Source: Colletes latitarsis (lineage: Eukaryota > Arthropoda > Insecta > Hymenoptera > Colletidae). From it: DNA of 64,000 nucleotides. Below, piece after piece: positions 35,101 through 41,900 of the stretch. The notes under the pieces were generated by a model. It was given only the letters and a program-made list of their open reading frames with translations, did no database searches and was not told where the DNA came from. The stretch spans positions 186,001 through 250,000 of the forward strand of contig NW_027488386.1 in the NCBI RefSeq assembly GCF_051014445.1, read 5' to 3'. How positions within the stretch are numbered: the stretch's first letter is position 1; each line of letters begins with the position of its first letter. The position numbers and the translations under genes were made by a program.

Positions 35101-35361
35101 CACAGCGACTCCCCCCCAGTCCACGGCGACGAATCCCCGACCGCGCTCCAACAAGGAGAACGGTGGGGACCCGTCGCCCCCTCCCCATACCGTCGCCACC
35201 AAGCCGTCCGCGTCGCCCACCCAATGAGGGTGATCAGGGACGCGGTACGGCTCGGCGGCGACCGCCAGGCCAACCCCCCACTCCGCGAGGACTTGGGACA
35301 TCAAGTCCTGTGCCGCGCGGCAGTGGTTGAGGTTGGCCTGAAGGAGGAGGCGGGGCGGCAT
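32179..35361 (-). CDS. LINE ORF2: endonuclease / reverse transcriptase polyprotein
   Basis: 1,060 residues. Residues 1-210 are an APE-like endonuclease: N10/N12 in QANLNH, catalytic Glu37 in AAEPY, D125 and N127 in LGDFN, D175 in SIVDVGF, and D201/H202 in LSDHR. Residues 440-760 are a LINE reverse transcriptase: APGPDGVP at 445-452, YRPICLLDEVGKLFER, QFGFRGGRST at 541-550, motif A SLDIANAF with D577, GVPQGSVLGPLLWN, catalytic YADD 665-668, and YLGLILDS. The C-terminal domain has the CCHC finger C956-x2-C959-x8-H968-x4-C973, then a basic tail. The protein nicks the target DNA and copies the LINE RNA from the nick. No RNase H-like domain was recognised. The ATG overlaps the ORF1 stop by one base, so translation by termination-reinitiation is likely. 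All catalytic residues I could place are intact. The large frames on the opposite strand are shadows. Confidence 0.96.
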   Translation of the reverse strand: MPPRLLLQANLNHCRAAQDLMSQVLAEWGVGLAVAAEPYRVPDHPHWVGDADGLVATVWGGGDGSPPFSLLERGRGFVAVDWGGVAVVGCYISPRSGHAAFELYLAEVAVCVQRCAARPVLVLGDFNAKSVAWGSPRTSVRGGILGDWAAGLDLRVLNRGSEHTCVRRYGGSIVDVGFATPNAVRMVSGWQVVAGAETLSDHRYIRMEVSAAASASRHGRLRGTPPRRWALRRLDKDALMAAALAATWPQGAAELPSIEEEVARLGALVAGICDAAMPRVGRASPRRAVYWWSDAIAELRVATVRARRQYTRARRRQRTGDGVTRARAADDLYGAYRVARVALQVAIKRAKTQAWKELLQTLDDDPWGRPYKVVLNKLRPWAPPVTEGLDPRLLEDVVNTLFPIGERGPRPPAAAAVPVEWTAELGVTQEELAAAIRRLGVRNTAPGPDGVPGRVWVLTQGVLGADLRRLFDRCLRDGRFPPSWKVARMVLLRKEGRPAESPSAYRPICLLDEVGKLFERVIAARLVEHLSRGDPGLADCQFGFRGGRSTIDAIGRVRALSEAAVSRGGVALAISLDIANAFNTLPWEEIRRGLEYHRVPPCLRAVVGDYLRGRWIEYPGRDGDMRREVYCGVPQGSVLGPLLWNIAYDSVLRAGLLDGVSTVCYADDTLVLAVGAHWGRAMRRAEEGSQRVVDRIRGMGMTVAVHKTEVIAFHSPRQDPPPPLIRVGGADIEVKPQIRYLGLILDSHWRFEKHFRCLVPRLERMVAALGRILPNLGGPAGRVRRLYVAMVQSVALYGAPVWADDLAASRRSMTMLRRVQRRMALRVVRGYRTMSHEAATVLAGMPPMDLLARSHAVMYRHRVDRRAGVGAVPGGQEPAWGDLKRQARQSVLLAWQERLALPTAGHRTVEAVRPLLKEWLDRGHGSLTYRMAQVFSGHGSFGRYLCRIGKEPTARCCHCDAEQDTADHTLEVCPAWEGERRVLVGVVGWDVSLPGVVRAMLGSEEKWRAVASFCENVMLQKEAAGRERELQRRAEARARAVARGRRPVARRRGRPPRRGG
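32247..32283 (-). other. 17-bp perfect inverted repeat in ORF2 C-terminal tail
   Basis: GAGCGCGAGCTTCAGCG at 32247-32263 and its exact reverse complement at 32267-32283, with a 3-nt loop. It covers codons for the RERELQRRAEARAR tail and so could fold into a strong hairpin in the RNA. Confidence 0.75.
32293..32332 (-). other. 13-bp perfect inverted repeat in ORF2
   Basis: GGCCTCCTTCTGC at 32293-32305 and GCAGAAGGAGGCC at 32320-32332, 14-nt loop, over codons for ASFCENVMLQKEA. It is directly next to the 17-bp hairpin. E1 has a 9-bp hairpin in the same protein region but in a different register. Confidence 0.7.
32523..32569 (-). other. conserved coding hairpin, E2 version
   Basis: In the sense RNA, GGCACAGGUAUUUUCCG pairs with CGGAAGAUACCUGUGCC: 17 pairs including one G-U, with a 13-nt loop. 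It covers the QVFSGHGSFGRYL codons (residues 933-945). The arms occupy the same codons as the 13-bp stem in E1 (2669-2707). The stems differ by three double compensating changes and one change to a wobble. Confidence 0.75.
33134..33158 (-). other. 10-bp perfect inverted repeat in ORF2
   Basis: AGCCCCAGAT at 33134-33143 and ATCTGGGGCT at 33149-33158 with a 5-nt loop, over codons for KPQIRYLGL. On its own a 10-bp repeat in GC-rich DNA is weak evidence; it counts as part of the series. Confidence 0.55.
33619..33652 (-). other. 16-bp perfect inverted repeat over RT motif A
   Basis: GGCATTGGCAATATCC at 33619-33634, two bases AA, then its exact reverse complement at 33637-33652. It encodes ALAISLDIANA around catalytic Asp577. 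The near-zero loop makes it a 34-bp quasi-palindrome in DNA and a very stable hairpin in RNA. Confidence 0.75.
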
Positions 35362-35363
35362 TA
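35359..35363 (-). promoter_or_regulatory. TAATG stop-start overlap between ORF1 and ORF2
   Basis: On the minus strand the ORF1 stop TAA (35363-35361) shares its last A with the ORF2 start ATG (35361-35359). The SART1 LINE uses the same UAAUG arrangement for translational coupling. The coupling here is inferred from that precedent. Confidence 0.85.
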
Positions 35364-37238
35364 ATTAATGGCCGCGCCAGCCTCCTCCCGGCCGTCCGTC
35401 CCCGTAGCACCGTCCACCTCCATGGAGGACGATGCCACCGCCCTCGGCACCGGAGCCGGTGCAGCCCGCCTCTTCCTCTCCTTCCGGGAGGGGGGGGAGC
35501 ACTTCTTGCTCCCCACCCTGTGATCGGCTGGCCTCCCCATGTCCGCACACAGCGGGCAGTGGGGGGCCGCCGAGCACTGGCTCGCACGGTGCTCTTTGGC
35601 ACCGCAGCGGTAACACTGACCGCTGCGGTCCACCGGCGAGGTGCACCACTGCCTCACGTGCCCCAATTCGAGGCAGCGGTGACACTGGAGCGGGCGCGGC
35701 GCGAGGATTTCCACTCGCGCCGAAACCCACCCCACCAACACCCTCCCGGATTCCGCCACCTTACGGGCGGCGGAGAGGGGGCACCGGGCCCACACCGACC
35801 CGAGGCCGGAGGGCGACCTGCGGATCTCTCCGATCCGCAGGTCCTCCACAGGACAGTCCCCCGCCCTCGCAAGGGCACGGGACACATCCTGTGCGCTGAC
35901 CGAGTCGTCCAGCCCACAAACGCGCATCTCCGTGCGCTTCGTGGGCCGGGCGACCCGGACACCTCGCTCGCCCAGCTGCTCCCGGAGCCTCTGGGCGAGA
36001 CGATCCGCCTTCGCGCCGCCTTCTGCACCGGGGATCTCCAGCAAGAGACCCCCGGTCACGGCCCTCTTCGCCCTCACGGAGGCGATGCCCAGCTCTTCCA
36101 GGGAGATATTCTCCCTGGCGAGCCGCATCGCCTCCGCGAGGGTCAGGTCGCCCCCCTGCGCAACGGTCAGCGTCACCGCTGCCGTTTTTGGGGGACGACC
36201 TGGTCGTGCCTTCCCGACCTTCGCGGCCTTTACCTTGGCCGCCGTCGGCGGAGGCGGGGGCTGCGGTTGCGAGGCCTTCCTCGCCGCCCGCTTCGCCTTC
36301 CGCCCCACCACGTCACTCCACGCCACCCCCCCTTGGGAGGATGCCGTGGAGGACGCGACCACCGCGACCACGGGTACACCACCCCCCTTGGGGGTCGCGA
36401 CCCGGGGCCCTGGTGCCGCAACGCTGGGCGGAGCCTTCACTCCGCCCTTCTTTGCCTTCCCCGACTGTACCGGAACAGGTCGGGGAGGCACCGCCTTCCT
36501 GCTGGCCGCTCTTCCGGCGAGGAGCTCCTCCCGGAAGGCGGCCAGCTTGCCATCAATCATGTCCCCAATCCTCCTCAGAAGATCGTCTTCTGAGGAGGAC
36601 GGGGACTTCTTCACGGGCGGAGTGCGGGTGGAGGGGCCCGCGGTGCCCCGCACCACTGCCGCCGCACTCCGCTTATTTACCTCCGCCGAGGGACGCGGCG
36701 GTGGAGGAGGAGGGAGGATGGGAGGGAGGGCCGCGCTGTTCCACAGCGCCTCTGCCCTCCTCCTCCCCTGTCGCTCCCCCTCCAACAGGAGCTGCAGACG
36801 GGCGTTCCGCCCCCTGAGCTCCCGCGCCGCCTCCCTCATTTCCTCCGCCGCGGCCTTCAGGGCCTCCGCGCCACCGCTTTTCTGCCCCTTAAAGGCGCAG
36901 GCAGCGGCGACTTTCTCCACCCGCCTCAGGGACGAGGAGATCCTCTCCGATATCTCCTCGGTCACCTCGTCCCTGAGGCAACTCAGCCTCACCGACGGGC
37001 TCATCGACCCGCCCACCTCGACGACGGCCTGCCCCGCCCTCTTCCTCTTAGAGCCTATGAGGCTCCTGGTGGAGGAGAAGGACGAGACTGACGCAGTCTC
37101 GTCGTCCTCCTCCACCTTCCACGAAGCCGGGCCAGGTGCTGGAGGCGGCGCGAGCGCCGTCACTCCAGTCCCAACACCGCCTTCGTCCTCCCCCTCTGAC
37201 TTACCCCGTCCCATCCCCGTTTTAATATTGAACTCCAT
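35361..37238 (-). CDS. LINE ORF1: gag-like nucleic-acid-binding protein
   Basis: 625 residues. The start ATG has a strong context (A at -3, G at +4); a second in-frame ATG is codon 9. Features in order: an acidic, Ser-rich N terminus; a KRKR cluster at 64-67 that may be a nuclear signal; a likely coiled coil at about 120-165 (ALKAAAEEMREAARELRG); Pro-rich linkers; a basic stretch with an AT-hook-like RPGRPPK at 345-351; a folded-looking region at 387-515; and three zinc knuckles, C519-x2-C-x4-H-x4-C532, C542-x2-C-x4-H-x4-C555 and C561-x2-C-x8-H-x6-C580. The last is the long-spaced finger usual in R1/TRAS/SART gag proteins. In those relatives the protein binds the LINE RNA and directs the complex to its chromosomal target. 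The tail after the fingers is basic, then acidic. Confidence 0.93.
   Translation of the reverse strand: MEFNIKTGMGRGKSEGEDEGGVGTGVTALAPPPAPGPASWKVEEDDETASVSSFSSTRSLIGSKRKRAGQAVVEVGGSMSPSVRLSCLRDEVTEEISERISSSLRRVEKVAAACAFKGQKSGGAEALKAAAEEMREAARELRGRNARLQLLLEGERQGRRRAEALWNSAALPPILPPPPPPRPSAEVNKRSAAAVVRGTAGPSTRTPPVKKSPSSSEDDLLRRIGDMIDGKLAAFREELLAGRAASRKAVPPRPVPVQSGKAKKGGVKAPPSVAAPGPRVATPKGGGVPVVAVVASSTASSQGGVAWSDVVGRKAKRAARKASQPQPPPPPTAAKVKAAKVGKARPGRPPKTAAVTLTVAQGGDLTLAEAMRLARENISLEELGIASVRAKRAVTGGLLLEIPGAEGGAKADRLAQRLREQLGERGVRVARPTKRTEMRVCGLDDSVSAQDVSRALARAGDCPVEDLRIGEIRRSPSGLGSVWARCPLSAARKVAESGRVLVGWVSARVEILAPRPLQCHRCLELGHVRQWCTSPVDRSGQCYRCGAKEHRASQCSAAPHCPLCADMGRPADHRVGSKKCSPPSRKERKRRAAPAPVPRAVASSSMEVDGATGTDGREEAGAAIN
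35815..35843 (-). other. 12-bp perfect inverted repeat in ORF1
   Basis: GACCTGCGGATC at 35815-35826 and GATCCGCAGGTC at 35832-35843, 5-nt loop, over codons for EDLRIGEIRRS. Confidence 0.65.
36098..36118 (-). other. 9-bp perfect inverted repeat in ORF1
   Basis: CCAGGGAGA and TCTCCCTGG with a 3-nt loop (TAT), over codons for RENISLEELG. Weak on its own. Confidence 0.5.
36501..36546 (-). other. 16-bp stem with one bulge in ORF1
   Basis: GCTGGCCGC-T-CTTCCGG at 36501-36517 pairs with CCGGAAG-GCGGCCAGC at 36531-36546, one T bulged. The 13-nt loop contains the self-complementary GAGGAGCTCCTC. It covers codons for KLAAFREELLAGRAAS. Confidence 0.7.
36569..36599 (-). other. 14-bp perfect inverted repeat in ORF1
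   Basis: TCCTCCTCAGAAGA at 36569-36582 and TCTTCTGAGGAGGA at 36586-36599, 3-nt loop, over codons for SSSEDDLLRR. It lies 22 bp from the preceding hairpin. Confidence 0.7.
37081..37103 (-). other. 10-bp perfect inverted repeat in ORF1
   Basis: GACGAGACTG at 37081-37090 and CAGTCTCGTC at 37094-37103, 3-nt loop. Flanking GGAGGA and TCCTCC could extend it with internal loops. Confidence 0.55.
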
Positions 37239-37623
37239 AATATTCCCACGAGCAGGTCGGAAGAAAAGGTCCTCCCGGGCAGAGCCGCCTTACCCGGGTA
37301 AGCCTATATACTCCGGGGGTTCGGCAGGTTCCCCGGAGGTGGTCGCTTGGGATTGGGCCTTCTCCCCCCACCATGCATCCCATCGCCGCGCACCATAGCT
37401 TAGGATTGGAGGGCGATTTTATAGAGTCGCCATACTCGTGGCCCAGGCGGTTAAGCCAAGACCCCCGTTCCTCCTGCCGTCACGTACCATTCACAAAACC
37501 AATAGGGAATTGTGAATGGGTCGTTGTGACGACCAACAGGAGGCTTACGGTGTGTGTATGACTCGGGCACCCCGGGTTCGTTAAGCCCGTACTGCAGCTG
37601 AAAGGCTGGCAGCCCCTGAGGGA
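37239..37623 (-). promoter_or_regulatory. E2 5' UTR
   Basis: 385 nt between the right target duplication and the ORF1 ATG. Several upstream ATGs occur; one, in AGTATGGCGACTCTATAA, is followed by a stop within five codons. TATAAAA occurs on the sense strand near 37415-37423 inside a GGCGA/TCGCC inverted repeat. R1-clade LINEs are usually transcribed from internal 5' UTR promoters or with their host locus. No promoter can be assigned here with confidence. Confidence 0.6.
37470..37543 (-). other. long stepped hairpin in the E2 5' UTR
   Basis: Three nested perfect stems: CCTCCTG 37470-37476 with CAGGAGG 37537-37543; GTCAC 37479-37483 with GTGAC 37526-37530; and CCATTCACAA 37487-37496 with TTGTGAATGG 37510-37519 around a 13-nt loop. 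Together that is 22 pairs in a 74-nt element. The function is unknown; translation initiation control or RNA packaging are possibilities. Confidence 0.72.
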
Positions 37624-37636
37624 ATGAGCCTGATGA
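37624..37636. repeat. target-site duplication of E2, right
   Basis: ATGAGCCTGATGA, after which the satellite resumes in register with TGACAAATCCCAGACC. Confidence 0.88.
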
Positions 37637-38766
37637 TGACAAATCCCAGACCTATCCCAGACCTAACTTGCGTTGTCCTCTAAGATATTGATGGAAACCA
37701 GGTTTAATTGACTGTTTCAGTGTGGTCCCACATTACTACGTGATCCAAACCAGAAAAAACCCAGAATCCGTTCAACAAGTATGTGAAGAATGCGAAAGTA
37801 TGAGTCTGATAAATGAAAATCCCAGGCCTAACCTAGACCTAACATGAGTTATACTCTAAAATATTGATCGCAACCTGGTTTAATCGACTGTTTCAGTGTG
37901 CTACCACATTACTATGTAATCCAAACCAGAAAATAACCCAGGATCTGTTCAACGAGTATGTTAAGTGTGCGAAAGTATGAGTCTGATGAGGTCAAATCCC
38001 AGACCTATCCCAGACCTAACTTGCGTTATCCTCTAAAATATTGATCGAAACCAGGTTTAATCGACTGCTTCAGTGTGGTACCACATTACTACGTGATCCA
38101 AACCAGAAAAAACCCAGGATCAGTTCAACAAGTATGTGAAGAATGCGAAAGTATGAGTCTGATGAGTGAAAATCCCAGGGCTAACCTAGACCTAACATGC
38201 GTTATCCTCTAAAATATTGATCCAAACCAGGTTTAATGGACTGTTTCAGTGTGGTACCACACTACTACGTGATACAAACAAGAAAAAACCCAGGATATGT
38301 TCAACAAGTATGTGAAAAACGCGAAAGTATGAGCCTGATGAGGACAAATCCCAGACCTTTCCCAGACCTAACTTGCGTTGTCCTCTAAGATATTGATGGA
38401 AACCAGGTTTAATTGACTGTTTCAGTGTTGTACTTCATTACTACGTGATGCAATCCAGGAAAAGCCCAGGATCTAGCCATCAAGTATGAGAAATATGCGA
38501 AAGAATGAGCCTGATGAGAGCAAATCCCAGACCTAACCTAGACCTAACATGAATTATCCTCAAAAATATTGATCGAAACCTGGTTTAATCGACTGTTTCA
38601 GTGTGGTACCACATTACTATGTGATCCAAACCAGAAAATAACCCAGGATCTGTTCAACGAGTATGTGAAATGTGCGAAAGTATGAGTCTGATGAGGTCAA
38701 ATCCCAGACCAATCCCAGACTTAACTTGCATTATCCTCTAAAATATTGATCGAAACCAGGTTTAAT
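37624..38766 (+). repeat. block duplicated at 44319-45461 (6,695-bp offset)
   Basis: The right flank of E2 matches 44319-45461, including the unusual CCAGAATCCG and CCAGACCTTTCCCAG variants. Divergence begins at AATCGAC against AATTGAT. Confidence 0.85.
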
Positions 38767-39589
38767 CGACTGTTTCAGTGTGGTACCACATTACTATGTG
38801 ATCCAAACCAGAAAATAACCCAGGATCTGTTCAACGAGTATGTGAAATGTGCGAAAGTATGAGTCTGATGAGGTCAAATCCCAGACCAATCCCAGACTTA
38901 ACTTGCATTATCCTCTAAAATATTGATCGAAACCAGGTTTAATTGACTGTTTCAGTGTGGTACCACATTACTACGTGATCCAAACCAGAAAAAACCCAGG
39001 ATCTGTTCAACGAGTATGTGAAGTGTGCGGAAGTATGAGTCTGATGAGGTCAAATCCCAGACCAATCCCAGACTTGACTTGCATTATCCTCTAAAATATT
39101 GATCGAAACCAGGTTTAATTGATTGTTTCAGTGTGGTCCCACATTACTACGAGATCCAAACCAGAAAAAACCCAGGGTCTGTTCAACATGTATGAGAAAT
39201 ATGCGAAAGAATGAGCCTGATGAGAGCAAATCCCAGACCTAACCTAGACCTAACATGCGTTATCCTCTAAAATATTTATCAAGACCAGGTTTAATTGATT
39301 GTTTCAGTGTGGACCCACATTACTACGTGATCCAAACCAGAAAAAACCCAGGATCAGTTCAACAAGTATGTGAAGAATGCGAAAGTATGAGTCTGATGAG
39401 TGAAAATCCCAGTGCTAACCTAGACCTGACATGCGTTATCCACTAAAATATTGATCGAAGCCAGGTTTAATCGACTGTTTCAGTGTGGTACCACATTACT
39501 ACGTGACCCAAACCAGAAAAATCCCATGATCTGTTCAACAAGTATGTGAAAAACGCGAAAGTATGAGCCTGATGAGCGCAAATCCCAGA

Positions 39590-41900
39590 CCTATCCCAGA
39601 CCTAACTTGCGTTATCCTCTAAAATATTGATCGAAACCAGGTTTAATTGACCGTTTCAGTGTGGTACCCCATTACTACGTGATCCAAACCAGAAAAAACC
39701 CAGGATCCGTTCAACAAGTATGTGAAGAATGCGAAAGTATGAGTCTGATCAGTGAAAATCTCAGGCCTTACCTAGACCTAACTTGCGTTGTCCTCTAAAA
39801 TAGTGATGGAAACCAGGTTTCATTGACTGTTTCAGTGTGGTACTACATTACTACGTGATGCAATCCAGAAAAAGCCCAGGATCTAGCCATCAAGTATGAG
39901 AAATATGCGAAAGAATGAGCCTGATGAGAGCAAATCCCAGACCTAACCTAGACCTAACATGCGTTATCCTCTAAAATATTGAGCGAAACCAGGTTTAATG
40001 GACTGTTTCAGTGTGGTACCACACTACTTCGTGATCCAAACCAGACAAAACCCAGGATCTGTTCATCAAGAATGTGAAAAACGCGAAACTGTGAGCCTGA
40101 TGAGGGCAAATCTTACACCTAACCCAGACCTAAGATGCGTTATCCTCTAAAATATTTATCCAGACCAGGTTTCATTGAATGTTTCAGTGTGGTACCACTT
40201 TACTACGTGATCCAGTCCAGAAATAGCCCAGGATCTAGCCATGAAGTATAAGAAATATGCGACAGTAAGAGCCTGGTGAGGGCAAATCCTAGACCTATCC
40301 CAGACCTAACTTGCGTTATCCTCTAAAATATTGGTCGAAACCAGGTTTAATTGACTGTTTCAGCGTGGTACCATATTACTACGTGATACAATCCAGAAAC
40401 AGCCCAGGATCTAGCCATGAAGTATGAGAAATATGCGAAAGTATGAACCTGATGAGGGCAAATCCTAGACCTAACCCAAACCTAACATGCGTTATCCTCT
40501 AAAATATTTATCAAGACCAGGTTTAATTGAATGTTTCAGTGTGGTACCACATTACTACGTGATACAATCCAGAAACAGCCCAGGATCCGTTCAACAAGTA
40601 TGTGAAGAATGCGAAAGTATGAGTCTGATGAGTGAAAATCCCAGGCCTAACCTAGACCTAACATGCGTTATCCTCAAAAATATTGATCGAAACCTGGTTT
40701 AATCGACTGTTTCAGTGTGGTACCAAATTACTATGTGATCCAAACCAGAAAATAACCCAGGATCTGTTCAACGAGTATGTGAAATGTGCGAAAGTATGAG
40801 TCTGATGAGGTCAAATCCCAGACCAATCCCAGACTTAACTTGAATTATCCTCTAAAATATTGATCGAAACCAGGTTTAATTGACTGTTTCAGTGTGGTAC
40901 CACATTACTACGTGATCCAAACCAGAAAAAACCCAGGATCTGTTCAACGAGTATGTGAAGTGTGCGAAAGTATGAGTCTGATGAGGTCAAATCCCAGACC
41001 TATCCCAGACCTAACTTGCGTTATCCTCTAAAATATTGATCGAAACCAGGTTTAATTGACCGTTTCAGTGTGGTACCTCATTACTACGTGATCCAAACCA
41101 GAAAAAACCCAGGATCCGTTCAACAAGTATGTGAAGAATGCGAAAGTATGAGTCTGATCAGTGAAAATCTCAGGCCTTACCAAGACCTAACTTGCGTTGT
41201 CCTCTAAAATAGTGATGGAAACCAGGTTTCATTGACTGTTTCAGTGTGGTACTACATTACTACGTGATGCAATCCAGAAAAAGCCCAGGATCTAGCCATC
41301 AAGTATGAGAAATATGCGAAAGAATGAGCCTGATGAGAGCAAATCCCAGACCTAACCTAGACCTAACATGAGTTATCCTCTAAAATATTGAGCGAAACCA
41401 GGTTTAATGGACTGTTTCAGTGTGGTACCACACTACTTCGTGATCCAAACCAGACAAAACCCAGGATCTGTTCATCAAGAATGTGAAAAACGCGAAACTG
41501 TGAGCCTGATGAGGGCAAATCTTACACCTAACCCAGACCTAAGATGCGTTATCCTCTAAAATATTTATCCAGACCAGGTTTCATTGAATGTTTCAGTGTG
41601 GTACCACTTTACTACGTGATCCAGTCCAGAAATAGCCCAGGATCTAGCCATGAAGTATAAGAAATATGCGACAGTAAGAGCCTGATGAGGGCAAATCCTA
41701 GACCTATCCCAGACCTAACTTGCGTTATCCTCTAAAATATTGATCGAAACCAGGTTTAATTGACTGTTTCAGCGTGGTACCATATTACTACGTGATACAA
41801 TCAAGAAACAGCCCAGGATCTAACCATGAAGTATGAGAAATATGCGAAAGTATGAGCCTGATGAGGGCAAATCCTAGACCTAACCCAGACCTAACATGCG
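39590..41900 (+). repeat. 8-monomer tandem duplication (1,408-bp offset)
   Basis: Sequence from about 39.6 to 40.45 kb recurs at about 41.0-41.9 kb, offset 1,408 bp (8 x 176). Both share GTCCAGAAATAGCC, GAAGTATAAG and AAAATAGTGATGG variants. The same 8-mer periodicity is seen inside the 18-mer units of segment 2. Confidence 0.8.

Larger units (their letters stand above)
31648..37623 (-). mobile_element. E2: apparently full-length R1-clade (TRAS/SART-like) LINE
   Basis: A 5,976-bp GC-rich element on the minus strand: 5' UTR of 385 nt (37239-37623), ORF1 (35361-37238), ORF2 (32179-35361), a 3' UTR of 531 nt and a T run of about 15 nt at 31648. A 13-bp target duplication flanks it. There are no long terminal repeats. 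The endonuclease is the APE type and the ORFs meet in TAATG. R1, TRAS and SART elements share this plan. Both frames are open with all recognised catalytic residues, so this could be an active or recently active copy. Its insertion site lies in the GAGCCTGATGA part of the monomer, about 20 bp before the telomere-like units, unlike E1. Family names are by resemblance of motifs and not by a search. Confidence 0.95.

Noticed and set aside
33775..35364. 529-codon plus-strand frame opposite ORF2
   Set aside because: A by-product of high third-position GC in ORF2. It has no recognisable domain and a skewed Arg/Pro/Gly composition.
35932..37398. 488-codon plus-strand frame opposite ORF1
   Set aside because: Antisense of the gag frame, low-complexity, no domain.
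37415..37423. TATAAAA as a TATA box for E2
   Set aside because: It lies within the leader about 180-190 nt upstream of the ORF1 start and inside an inverted repeat. R1-clade promoters are generally TATA-less, so it is not called.
31648..37623. LTR retrotransposon or R2-type element
   Set aside because: There are no terminal repeats, the 3' end is poly(A), the endonuclease is N-terminal APE type, there are two ORFs, and the target is not 28S rDNA.
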